A stretch of 64,000 nucleotides of DNA from Oceanospirillum sp048265165 (GCF_048265165.1 NZ_JBLXCD010000003.1:124001-188000); one strand, 5' to 3'; positions 43,241 to 50,580 are shown, counted from the first letter of the stretch. The notes: a model not told the origin generated them from the letters alone. A program made the numbers and translations.

Positions 43241-43945
43241 TCAGATGATCTCCACAGGTCGAGTCTGTTCAACCAACTGCCCCTGATCCAGCTTGAGCAC
43301 CCGATCCATCCGCTGTGCCAGTGCCATATCGTGAGTTACCGTGATAAAGCAGGTCTGATGCTCTTTACCGATCTCCAGCATCAGCTGATTCACAGACTCT
43401 GCAGTATTCGGATCCAGATTACCGGTGGGCTCATCCAGTAGTACACAGGCTGGTTCACCTACTAGGGCGCGGGCAATCGCTACCCGCTGACGCTCACCAC
43501 CGGATAACTCTGATGGTTTATGATCAACACGATGTCCAAGACCCACACGTTCCAGCAGAGCCATCGCACGGGGCAAAACCACCTTACGCTTGTCACCCCG
43601 GATCAGCATCGGCATCAGCACATTTTCCAACGCGGTAAATTCCGGCAGCAGATGGTGCAGCTGATAGACAAAACCGAGACTTCGGTTACGGAACAGACCC
43701 AGTTCTGCATCGGTTAGCTTAGCCAGTGCTTTACCATCAATAGTCACATCACCGGACGTTGGTTTATCCAACCCACCCAACAGGTGCAGCAGAGTGGTTT
43801 TACCGGAACCAGAGCTGCCCACAATAGCGATACGCTCACCACGGAAAGCACTAAAATTCAGCTGCTGTAACACCTGAACTTTCTCTGGCCCGTTCACATA
43901 CTCCATCGACAGGTCGGTACACTCCAGCACAGGTTGATTACTCAT
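43241..43945 (-). CDS. lolD: Lipoprotein-release ABC transporter ATPase
   Basis: A 234-residue ATPase. Walker A GSSGSGKTTLL at 43-53, signature SELSGGERQRVAIARAL, Walker B CVLLDEPTGNLDP and the H-loop VTHDMALA. The YQLHHLLPEFTALENVLMP segment is the LolD-type signature that separates it from other short ABC ATPases. Overlaps the permease gene by 8 bases. Confidence 0.94.
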   Translation of the reverse strand: MSNQPVLECTDLSMEYVNGPEKVQVLQQLNFSAFRGERIAIVGSSGSGKTTLLHLLGGLDKPTSGDVTIDGKALAKLTDAELGLFRNRSLGFVYQLHHLLPEFTALENVLMPMLIRGDKRKVVLPRAMALLERVGLGHRVDHKPSELSGGERQRVAIARALVGEPACVLLDEPTGNLDPNTAESVNQLMLEIGKEHQTCFITVTHDMALAQRMDRVLKLDQGQLVEQTRPVEII

Positions 43946-45182
43946 AACGCAGAGCCTCCGCAGGTTGAATTCGGGACGCCCGCCACGCAGGGTACAAGGT
44001 CGACAGGAAACTCATCACAAATGCAGAACCGGTAATAACGCCCACATCATCCCAACGTAGTTCTGACGGTAAATAACTGATGAAATAAACATTACTATCC
44101 AGAAACTGAATCCCCATAATCTGTTCCACCCAGGCAACAAAGTCACTCACATTCAACGCAGCCAGAACACCAAGTCCAGTGCCAATCAGCGTTCCCGTCA
44201 GCCCGATCACAATACCCTGTACCATAAAAATACCCATGATGGTGGCCGGGGTTGCCCCTAAGGTTCGGAGAATCGCGATATCCCCCTGTTTATCGGTCAC
44301 CACCATCACCAGAGTAGACACAATATTGAACGCGGCAACCGCAATCACAATCATCAGCAGCAGACCGATCATACGCTTTTCCATCTGAATCGCCTGAAAC
44401 AGGTTGCCATGGGTTCGCGTCCAGTCGCTACCGCGCATATTAGGCGGTAGTTCCTGCAGCTGATTCCAGACCACTTCACGGGCTTTAAACAGATCATCCA
44501 GCTGCAGACGCAGACCATGGATATCTTTATCCAATCGCATCAGGGTTTGCATATCCGCGATATGCGCCACCGCCAGATTACTGTCCAGCTCCGCCCCGAC
44601 ACTGAAAAGCCCCACAACAGTGAAACGTTTCATACGGGGAAAAACACCCGCCGGTGTAATTGAGGCTTCCGGAATCATCAGCGTCACCTTGTCGCCAACA
44701 CCGACACCGATGAAGCGCGCCAACAGATCACCCATAATGATACCGAACTCACCAGGTTTCAGATCACCCAAAGAGCCTGCCACCATATGATCCTTCATGA
44801 TGGAGACCTTATCCTCAAGCTCCGGCATAATGCCGTTCACTAAAGCACCACGAACATAGCCCCTGTGGGTAAACATCCCCTGTGCCTTTACGTAGGGCAC
44901 AGCCGCCTGAATATGCTCATTCTGTTCCAGCTTTTCAGCAACCTCAGGCCAATTCTGAAAACCGCTTTGAGAGCTGATAGTGGCGTGGGGCACCATGCCC
45001 AGAATGCGCTGACGAAGTTCACGGTCGAAGCCATTCATCACCGACAGCACCAGAATCAGTACCGCCACCCCCAAAGTCAGGCCCAGCATAGAGGTTAAAG
45101 AGATAAAAGAGATAAAATGATTACGCCGCTTGGCGCGTGTGTAGCGTAAACCGATAAAAAAGGGAATCTTGTCTAACATCAT
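43938..45182 (-). CDS. lolC: Lipoprotein-releasing permease LolC/E (possibly LolF type)
   Basis: A 414-residue permease with one N-terminal helix (about 25-48), a large periplasmic domain (about 50-270) and three C-terminal helices. ISFISLTSMLGLTLGVAVLI and the DKQGDIAILRTLGATPATIMGIFM region are family signatures. A hook-like stretch IPEASITPAGVFPRMKRF (170-187) resembles the LolA-binding hook of LolC. Only one permease gene accompanies lolD here; either a second (lolE) gene is elsewhere or the protein is a homodimeric LolF. Confidence 0.9.
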   Translation of the reverse strand: MMLDKIPFFIGLRYTRAKRRNHFISFISLTSMLGLTLGVAVLILVLSVMNGFDRELRQRILGMVPHATISSQSGFQNWPEVAEKLEQNEHIQAAVPYVKAQGMFTHRGYVRGALVNGIMPELEDKVSIMKDHMVAGSLGDLKPGEFGIIMGDLLARFIGVGVGDKVTLMIPEASITPAGVFPRMKRFTVVGLFSVGAELDSNLAVAHIADMQTLMRLDKDIHGLRLQLDDLFKAREVVWNQLQELPPNMRGSDWTRTHGNLFQAIQMEKRMIGLLLMIVIAVAAFNIVSTLVMVVTDKQGDIAILRTLGATPATIMGIFMVQGIVIGLTGTLIGTGLGVLAALNVSDFVAWVEQIMGIQFLDSNVYFISYLPSELRWDDVGVITGSAFVMSFLSTLYPAWRASRIQPAEALRYE

Positions 45183-45556
45183 GTTTGACTCAGGCTATGA
45201 CGCAGGCTTGTGGAGCCAACGCCCATTTCAAATGAATATCCTGTACAAGGGATACTCTCGCTAACAGGCTGTTTTTAGTGGGCTTATCATACGCTAAACC
45301 CTAAGTGTTCTGCCAATTGTGCCATTTTTTTCCGACACTATTGCTGCTGTTTTGTTATCCGTACAGATACATTAAAGCTCAGCGGCTGAATAGCACTGGA
45401 CAAAGTGCTATTCTCTGCTAAATTCCAGCCCCAAAATGAACCAGAATCTATGAGACATAAAGGCTCATAACAAGTTTCGGTCTGCAAAATAAAATCAGGC
45501 TGACAAACCCTGATTTATTCCTAATCTCTTCTCTAAATATGCAGGTATTGCCACTG
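45183..45556. other. Divergent gap between lolC and aguA
   Basis: About 370 bases with no credible ORF. A TGGACA hexamer at about 45,399 with TAAATT 16 bases on may be an aguA promoter. An inverted repeat lies nearer the gene. Confidence 0.4.
45492..45516. promoter_or_regulatory. Inverted repeat upstream of aguA
   Basis: AAATCAGG (45492-45499) and CCTGATTT (45509-45516) are perfectly complementary around 9 bases and lie about 40 bases before the likely aguA start. Could be an operator or a leader hairpin. Confidence 0.45.
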
Positions 45557-46639
45557 ATGAGCACCGCTTCAGACTCTCAAGCACCAGGTCACCAGACCAC
45601 TTTATCCGAACGCTGTCAGTTGTTACCGGAATGGGCTCCGCAAAGCGGTGTTATGCTGACCTGGCCACACGCCAACGGTGACTGGGCGCCTTTTCTGACG
45701 CAGGTTGAACCTGTGTTTTATCAGATTGCAGAAGCAATTGCCCGTCGTGAAAAAGTACTGATCACCGTATCCAGTGAGACTAAAAAGCAGGAAGTAATCG
45801 CTCACTTTGCTGAGTTAAATCTGCAAACGAAGCTGAGTGTTTTTGTTCAGGAAACCAACGACACCTGGGCGCGGGATCACGGCCCTATCACCGTCATCAA
45901 AAATGATAAGCCACTGCTGCTGGACTTTATATTCAACGGCTGGGGCAATAAGTTTGATGCCCGACTGGATACCGCCCTGAACCGTAAACTTGCTGCAGTA
46001 AACGCCTTTGCCTGTCCAATGGAAACCGTTGATCTGGTACTGGAAGGCGGCAGTATTGAGTCAGACGGCCACGGCACCCTATTAACCACTAGCGAGTGCT
46101 TACTAGCGTCAACCCGTAACCCCTCTATGGATAAAGCGGCCATCGAAGCGCTGCTATCAGAGAAATTCGGCCTAAAGCGCACCCTATGGCTCGATTATGG
46201 CTATCTGGCAGGCGACGACACCGATAGCCATGTGGATACCCTAGCTCGCTTCTGTGACCCGCACACTATCACCTATGTTCAGTGTACGGATGAAGGCGAC
46301 GAGCACTATCCCGCATTGAAAGCGATGGAAAATCAACTAAAAGCCTTTACCGATTATCAAGGCCAAGCCTATAAGCTGGTACCTCTGCCGATGGCCGAGC
46401 CTTGCTTTAGCGAAGAGGGCCACCGCCTGCCCGCCACTTATGCTAATTTCCTGATTATTAATGGCGCGGTACTGCTCCCCATTTACGGTAATGAACAATT
46501 GGATCAGCAAGCGTTCAGCCAAATGCAGATCGCCTTCCCGAACCATGAGATTATCGCCATCAACTGCCGTCCGATTGTTGAGCAGTACGGCAGTTTGCAC
46601 TGCCTGACCATGCAGCTACCGGAAGGAGTTCTTGCCTAA
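45557..46639 (+). CDS. aguA: Agmatine deiminase
   Basis: A 360-residue peptidylarginine deiminase-family enzyme turning agmatine into N-carbamoylputrescine and ammonia. Guanidine-group motifs in order: LTWPHANGDWAP, TWARDHGPITV, LEGGSIESDGHGTLLTT, GDDTDSHVDTLARF, and the catalytic Cys in YGSLHCLTMQLP near the C-terminus. The ATG at 45557 is preferred because AGG lies some 11 bases upstream; the ATG at 45539 in the same frame has none. The stop overlaps the aguB start (TAATG), so the two are translationally coupled. Confidence 0.9.
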   Translation: MSTASDSQAPGHQTTLSERCQLLPEWAPQSGVMLTWPHANGDWAPFLTQVEPVFYQIAEAIARREKVLITVSSETKKQEVIAHFAELNLQTKLSVFVQETNDTWARDHGPITVIKNDKPLLLDFIFNGWGNKFDARLDTALNRKLAAVNAFACPMETVDLVLEGGSIESDGHGTLLTTSECLLASTRNPSMDKAAIEALLSEKFGLKRTLWLDYGYLAGDDTDSHVDTLARFCDPHTITYVQCTDEGDEHYPALKAMENQLKAFTDYQGQAYKLVPLPMAEPCFSEEGHRLPATYANFLIINGAVLLPIYGNEQLDQQAFSQMQIAFPNHEIIAINCRPIVEQYGSLHCLTMQLPEGVLA

Positions 46640-47574
46640 TGACCAACCCAACAGACACATCAAAACGCAGCACCTCCTTAAAAGTCGGTCTGGTGCAGCA
46701 GCACGCTTTTAACGATAAGGCCAAGAGTCTGTCGATTAGTGAACAAGGGTTGCGTGAACTGGCTGCAGAAGGCTGCGAACTAGCGCTATTACAGGAGCTG
46801 CACGCCACCCAGTATTTTTGTCAGACAGAAGATACGGATCTATTTGATCTGGCGGAATCGATCGACGGCCCAACCAGCCAGCGCTTATCCGCACTGGCCG
46901 ATGAACTCAACATGGTAATTGTTGGCTCTATTTTCGAAAAGCGGGCTCCGGGGCTTTATCACAACACCTCCGTGGTATTCGATAAAGATGGTTCACTGGC
47001 GGGCACGTATCGCAAGATGCATATTCCCGATGATCCCGGCTTCTATGAGAAATTCTATTTCACACCGGGGGATGCCACCTTTAATGATGGCCGCTCAGGT
47101 TTCAGCCCGATTGAAACCAGCGTGGGTAAACTGGGGGTTCTGGTCTGCTGGGATCAGTGGTATCCCGAAGCCGCCCGCCTGATGGCGATGGCCGGTGCTG
47201 AGATTCTGCTCTACCCCACCGCTATCGGCTGGGACCCAAGGGATGATGCCGCGGAACAAAAGCGCCAACAAGACGCCTGGACGCTGATCCAACGCGCCCA
47301 CGCCGTCGCCAACGGCCTGCCGGTAATGGCGGCGAACCGAGTGGGTCACGAAACCGACCCAAGCGGCCAGAGTGACGGTATCCAGTTCTGGGGCGGCAGT
47401 TTTATCGCAGGCCCGCAGGGTGAACTACTGCAACACGCCGGAGAAGATGCCTGTGTACTGGTCGCCACAATCGACAAACAGCGCACCGAAGACACCCGCC
47501 GCATCTGGCCGTATTTCCGCGACCGCCGGATTGATGCCTATGGGGATCTGACCAAACGGCATCTGACACCTTAA
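46639..47574 (+). CDS. aguB: N-carbamoylputrescine amidase
   Basis: A 311-residue nitrilase-superfamily hydrolase that releases putrescine, CO2 and ammonia from N-carbamoylputrescine. The Glu-Lys-Cys triad is clear: LLQELHATQYF (Glu53), TYRKMHIPDD (Lys126) and LVCWDQWYPE (Cys170). QSDGIQFWGGSF and the C-terminal RRIDAYGDL are AguB-type. With AguA it completes the agmatine route to putrescine. Its last 58 bases occur again, slightly altered, 94 bases downstream. Confidence 0.93.
   Translation: MTNPTDTSKRSTSLKVGLVQQHAFNDKAKSLSISEQGLRELAAEGCELALLQELHATQYFCQTEDTDLFDLAESIDGPTSQRLSALADELNMVIVGSIFEKRAPGLYHNTSVVFDKDGSLAGTYRKMHIPDDPGFYEKFYFTPGDATFNDGRSGFSPIETSVGKLGVLVCWDQWYPEAARLMAMAGAEILLYPTAIGWDPRDDAAEQKRQQDAWTLIQRAHAVANGLPVMAANRVGHETDPSGQSDGIQFWGGSFIAGPQGELLQHAGEDACVLVATIDKQRTEDTRRIWPYFRDRRIDAYGDLTKRHLTP
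47517..47574 (+). repeat. Direct repeat, copy 1 (3' end of aguB)
   Basis: 58 bases forming the last codons and stop of aguB. Copy 2 is at 47611-47668; they differ at two positions, both T to C. Confidence 0.92.
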
Positions 47575-47575
47575 T

Positions 47576-47604
47576 CAGAGCGGCCAGACAACCTGGCCAC
47601 TCTG
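47576..47604. repeat. Palindrome between the two aguB end copies
   Basis: CAGAGCGGCCAG (47576-47587) and CTGGCCACTCTG (47593-47604) pair apart from one mismatched position, around a 5-base loop. No T run follows. It looks more like a REP-type palindrome or a degraded terminator than an efficient terminator. Confidence 0.7.
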
Positions 47605-47610
47605 TATCTG

Positions 47611-47668
47611 CCGCGACCGCCGGATTGATGCCTACGGGGACCTGACCAAACGGCATCTGACACCTTAA
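47611..47668 (+). repeat. Direct repeat, copy 2 (duplicate aguB end)
   Basis: Second copy of the aguB 3' end, ending with the same TAA. The offset of 94 bases is not a multiple of three, so it is not a readthrough of aguB. Both differences from copy 1 would be synonymous in the aguB frame (Tyr TAT/TAC and Asp GAT/GAC). Confidence 0.92.
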
Positions 47669-47699
47669 ACCCTAAGGTTTAGGCCGCGCCAACAAAAAC

Positions 47700-47732
47700 G
47701 CCCCTTGGAGTGATCCAAGGGGCTTTATTTTT
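47700..47732. terminator. Terminator downstream of the aguB duplicate
   Basis: Perfect 10-base arms GCCCCTTGGA (47700-47709) and TCCAAGGGGC (47714-47723), GTGA loop, followed by TTTATTTTT. Ends the plus-strand aguAB transcript. Confidence 0.88.
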
Positions 47733-48165
47733 CTACGCCAATGGCGGCCTCTATCCTACAGAGGATTTGTAGAACTTCTTCTCGAGTGTACGCCAACTCA
47801 TTTGGCAACTTAAAATCTTTTAACTCATCTATCATCAGACCATTCTTTTCCTGATCTAACCTTTCATTAATGTCTTTTATCTGCTCTGAATAAGAACGGA
47901 AGGGCGTTGTATTTCTAGGCAAAGTTTGCAGATCATTCAATGCAGATTTTCGGTGAGCGAACTCTTCCAAAATGTCTTCAAGATAAGCTCCGATAGACTG
48001 ATCTTTCGCTAACTTCAACCTTGGCTCATCACCTCTAATTTTCTTTACCTTGTCTAAGGTGGACTTACTGATATAAAGCTGGACGTTGACCTTCCCGCCC
48101 TCTTTTTTCTTGGCCCTGAAGCGCTCTTGAGCTTTCCTCAGAGACTCCCTCCTCGCACTATTCAT
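47725..48165 (-). CDS. Hypothetical protein with ribbon-helix-helix-like core
   Basis: A 146-residue protein. A basic N-terminus (RRESLRKAQERFRAKKK) leads to VNVQLYISKSTLDKVKKIRG, which has the strand-then-helices look of a ribbon-helix-helix DNA-binding element, followed by an acidic helix (AYLEDILEEFAHRK) and a C-terminal helix REEVLQILCRIEAAIG. Such layouts occur in plasmid copy-control or antitoxin proteins, but I do not recognise a family. The ATG at 48165 follows AGGGG closely. A perfect palindrome lies 12 bases upstream, a likely site for autoregulation. Codon style differs little from its neighbours. Confidence 0.6.
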   Translation of the reverse strand: MNSARRESLRKAQERFRAKKKEGGKVNVQLYISKSTLDKVKKIRGDEPRLKLAKDQSIGAYLEDILEEFAHRKSALNDLQTLPRNTTPFRSYSEQIKDINERLDQEKNGLMIDELKDFKLPNELAYTREEVLQILCRIEAAIGVEK

Positions 48166-48176
48166 ACACCCCTACT

Positions 48177-48192
48177 TGATTACGAGTAATCA
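48177..48192. promoter_or_regulatory. Operator-like palindrome between divergent islet genes
   Basis: TGATTAC and GTAATCA, perfectly complementary with a GA spacer, located between the starts of the genes at 48165 (minus) and 48247 (plus). Confidence 0.6.
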
Positions 48193-48246
48193 CTTTTTTC
48201 GATATTGTAAAATATAGAGAAACCCATCAACTCTATAGGCAACTTT

Positions 48247-48429
48247 TTGGAACAAACAGAAAAATACCAGAAGGTAGACATTATAAATGCGACAGCTCAG
48301 CTTCTCGAGATCAGCAACGAAGAGGCATGTTTTTTCATTAATAGTTCAGTGCCATACTACATAGTAAAAAAACAATATAGAAACCTCGATGAAGCCATGT
48401 CCTACGTGCTTTGCTACATTCAAATTTGA
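48247..48429 (+). CDS. Possible 60-residue protein, TTG start
   Basis: The protein would begin MEQTEKYQKVDIINATAQLL and contains EISNEEACFFINSS and SYVLCYIQI. The start is TTG at 48247 with AGG 7 bases upstream. There are no other in-frame start codons. It is divergent from the DNA-binding-like gene across a palindrome, which supports a real gene. Family not recognised. Helical prediction and two cysteines are all that can be said. Confidence 0.4.
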   Translation: MEQTEKYQKVDIINATAQLLEISNEEACFFINSSVPYYIVKKQYRNLDEAMSYVLCYIQI

Positions 48430-48449
48430 TCCTCAAATTGATATGGAAA

Positions 48450-48767
48450 TCAAACCGTCTTATACCAAGCATTCCGATGCCTCAGGTCGAAATACCCGAC
48501 AATCGCGCTTGGGTTCACAATACACAGCTGAATATGATTCCGGCTTTGAAAGCCGGCATTTGAATAGAGCGGATCACCTTCAGGAAACATGCCTCGAACG
48601 GAATCCAGAAACGACGGATGATTCTGAACCTTGCGTTTGTTTTGCCCATGCATATCCGACAGGCTGAGATCTTCCATAATGGCCTGATTATTCATCTGAT
48701 GCAGACGCATAATGACCTGACAATCCAGATCACCCAGAAAAGTATGGCCATTTTCATCAGCTTCCAC
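48450..48767 (-). CDS. Hypothetical 105-residue protein
   Basis: Contains a conserved-looking core: LSDMHGQNKRKVQNHPSFLD, FPEGDPLYSNAGFQSRNHIQ and CIVNPSAIVGYF. I do not recognise the family. The stated start is a GTG without a clear ribosome site. An internal ATG at 48710, with AGGT 5 bases upstream, would give 86 residues, and open frame continues upstream of the GTG to a TAG without any start codon. So the 5' end may be eroded. A plus-strand ORF over the same DNA is considered a shadow. No membrane segment or signal. Confidence 0.5.
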   Translation of the reverse strand: MEADENGHTFLGDLDCQVIMRLHQMNNQAIMEDLSLSDMHGQNKRKVQNHPSFLDSVRGMFPEGDPLYSNAGFQSRNHIQLCIVNPSAIVGYFDLRHRNAWYKTV

Positions 48768-48790
48768 TGCTTTTTTGGAGGAATTTAGAT

Positions 48791-48820
48791 ATGGCTATCC
48801 CTGGCGATAAGTGCATCTAA
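48791..48820 (+). other. Nine-codon mini-ORF with a strong ribosome site
   Basis: GGAGG at 48777-48781 precedes ATG 48791; the reading frame is MAIPGDKCI followed by TAA. Too short to call a gene; either chance, or the relic of a gene start. Confidence 0.2.
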
Positions 48821-48996
48821 CCTCCTTTCAACCGCTGCACCACATCCCCTTTCTGATCGAGAATGCCTGCTTCCTGTAGTGAGCGGGTGATGGACTCTTT
48901 CGACAGATCATAGCCTTTAACCTGATCCTGACCGGTTTTACGGGCTGTATTCAACGTTTTGAGCCTTTGCTCAAGCTTTTCCCGAAGGTTATACAT
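48817..48996 (-). CDS. Hypothetical 59-residue protein
   Basis: A small soluble protein starting MYNLREKLEQRLKTLNTARK and continuing TGQDQVKGYDLSKESITRSL, then QEAGILDQKGDVVQRLKGG. Mostly helical and charged. The ATG at 48996 has AGG about 8 bases upstream. The GYDLSKESITRSLQEAGI part has the look of a small conserved helix-turn-helix-like or adaptor domain, but no family can be named. It is upstream of, and in the same direction as, the 105-residue gene. Confidence 0.55.
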   Translation of the reverse strand: MYNLREKLEQRLKTLNTARKTGQDQVKGYDLSKESITRSLQEAGILDQKGDVVQRLKGG

Positions 48997-49072
48997 TGCA
49001 TGCCTGCCTATTCTTTAACACTCCAAATTTTAGCCCAAAGAGCAAGGTATGGCGACTCGCCAAAAAACCGCA

Positions 49073-49498
49073 CTACCGAGCACCTGAAATTCCTTTTAGG
49101 GGAATGCGCCCTTCCATACTCCAGTTACGGATCATACTGGAGCCGGTATTTCTAATCCGGTAGCGGTATTGGCCTGCCACCCTTGGGAAGAAGTTGCGAC
49201 TAAAGCTCCTTACACCACGGCTTGTACTCTTAGAAACCGGCACCCATACACCTTTGGTGTTTCGTTCAATAATATGCTCTATAACACTGTTTGGGCTATT
49301 GCCTGATAAATCTTTGAATTTAAAAGAAACCGCGCCCAGACAGGAGATTTTAAACGGCCCATACACATTATCGAAAGACCCTGCGGCCACGCGAGATCCG
49401 CTGCCAGATACCTTCATATTGACACAAGTGTCCGCCTCTGCGGGATAACTTATACCCAGCAGAAGAAGGATCCCTATGGAGACGAATGATTTTCTGAT
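49073..49498 (-). CDS. Small secreted protein, probable AUC start
   Basis: If read from the ATC at 49498 the protein is 141 residues: a textbook signal peptide (MRKSFVSIGILLLLG then ISYPAEA before DTC) and a mature part of about 119 residues, beta-rich in look, with two cysteines (DTCVN and KISCLG) that may form a disulphide. A GGGAGG ribosome site is 6 bases before this ATC. The only conventional start in frame is GTG at 49531, without a ribosome site, which would add 11 residues ahead of the signal. Function not recognised. The gene ends before an empty stretch next to the WHy lipoprotein gene. Confidence 0.6.
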   Translation of the reverse strand: MRKSFVSIGILLLLGISYPAEADTCVNMKVSGSGSRVAAGSFDNVYGPFKISCLGAVSFKFKDLSGNSPNSVIEHIIERNTKGVWVPVSKSTSRGVRSFSRNFFPRVAGQYRYRIRNTGSSMIRNWSMEGRIPLKGISGAR

Positions 49499-49576
49499 CT
49501 GACACCTCCCGCGTAATAATAAAGACGTCACGCAATAAGTAAGGTCACAGGCAACAGTAATGATTGAACCAATCTA

Positions 49577-50461
49577 TTAAATCATCCTGCCATCTTCGAA
49601 ACCAAAGTCAAACTGTTGCACCTGAAAGCCTGGCAGTTCGGGGTTAAGCTTCCAGTTCCCTTCCAGCCTGATATCCGGCAGCTGGCCATCACGCAGGATC
49701 GACAGCAAGGAGCGGCTGGCACTGTCCCAGGAGAAATTGAGCGGGATATCCAACATGGTTTCACTTTTTGCCGGCAGGCGAGTTTCGCTGTCTTTGCCGA
49801 TCTGAACCGGTTTCATACCGTTAATCACCAGTGCGGCACTCAGTTGCTCCAGGTTAACACCAAACATATTCGGGTTGTTGACCGGTAGCTGCACATTAAG
49901 CTGCAGGCCGCTTAAGCTGACATCACCCAGGCTGATTTTTGGCATTTTGATTTCCGGTAACTTCGGCGTCGCTATGGTTTTGCTTACAGTAACCGGTTTT
50001 TGCCATTTCAGCCCCAGAGGGCCGTTCAGGGTCAGCACTGTACCAAAGGTGTACTCCAGCTGATCTTTTTTCAGTAGCTCCGGTGCCAGTTTAACCAGAC
50101 TGTCCAGGCGGACTTTAAATGGCAGGCTGATATTGGCTTGCCCACTCGGTTTCAGGCTCAGGCCGTTGTTATCACCTGTTACTAACTGTTGACCCTCTAC
50201 ATCCAGCGTATAGTTAAAGCCATCCAGGTTCAGGGCAACCGGGTTGGGGTTCAGCAGTTCGATATCCGCATCAAAATAGATGTAATTGAAGTCCATTTTG
50301 CTCACCTGAATCTTCTGGGAGACAACTTGCGGACTTTTAATCGCATTTTCAGCCATTGTCCCCAGCTGGGCACAGCCCGTGAACAAAACGGTAGACAGCA
50401 ACAGAAACAGGGCTCGGTAATAACCGGAAAGCCGATGAACTGCAGATAAAACGAATGACAT
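49577..50461 (-). CDS. LEA14/WHy-domain lipoprotein
   Basis: A 294-residue lipoprotein with a signal ending LLLSTVLFTGC (lipid-modified Cys30). Two WHy-type (LEA-2) domains follow, each with an NPNxxxxNLxxxxYxLxxxG-like pattern: ELLNPNPVALNLDGFNYTL and QLPVNNPNMFGVNLEQLSAAL. Such domains occur in desiccation or stress proteins of plants and in periplasmic proteins of bacteria; the role here is unknown. The ATG at 50461 has GGAGAA 7 bases upstream; the longer frame to 50500 is not used. Located downstream of sthA in the same direction, with a terminator between. Confidence 0.82.
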   Translation of the reverse strand: MSFVLSAVHRLSGYYRALFLLLSTVLFTGCAQLGTMAENAIKSPQVVSQKIQVSKMDFNYIYFDADIELLNPNPVALNLDGFNYTLDVEGQQLVTGDNNGLSLKPSGQANISLPFKVRLDSLVKLAPELLKKDQLEYTFGTVLTLNGPLGLKWQKPVTVSKTIATPKLPEIKMPKISLGDVSLSGLQLNVQLPVNNPNMFGVNLEQLSAALVINGMKPVQIGKDSETRLPAKSETMLDIPLNFSWDSASRSLLSILRDGQLPDIRLEGNWKLNPELPGFQVQQFDFGFEDGRMI

Positions 50462-50524
50462 AAGAGATTCTCCAATAATGACAAAGTTATAATGCCACAA
50501 TCACTGGCGAATTAACGCCACTCA

Positions 50525-50555
50525 TAAAAAAGCCCCTGAACCGAAATTCAGAGGC
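50525..50555 (-). terminator. Terminator downstream of sthA
   Basis: GCCCCTGAA (50532-50540) and TTCAGAGGC (50547-50555), one mismatch, 6-base loop; A-rich bases at 50525-50531 form a T tract on the minus strand. Confidence 0.78.
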
Positions 50556-50580
50556 TACTTACAGCATATAGAACTAACAA

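Noticed and set aside
48389..48667. Plus-strand ORF of 92 codons opposite the 105-residue islet gene
   Set aside because: Its sequence is low in structure-like patterns, while the minus-strand frame has a conserved-looking core; judged an antisense shadow.
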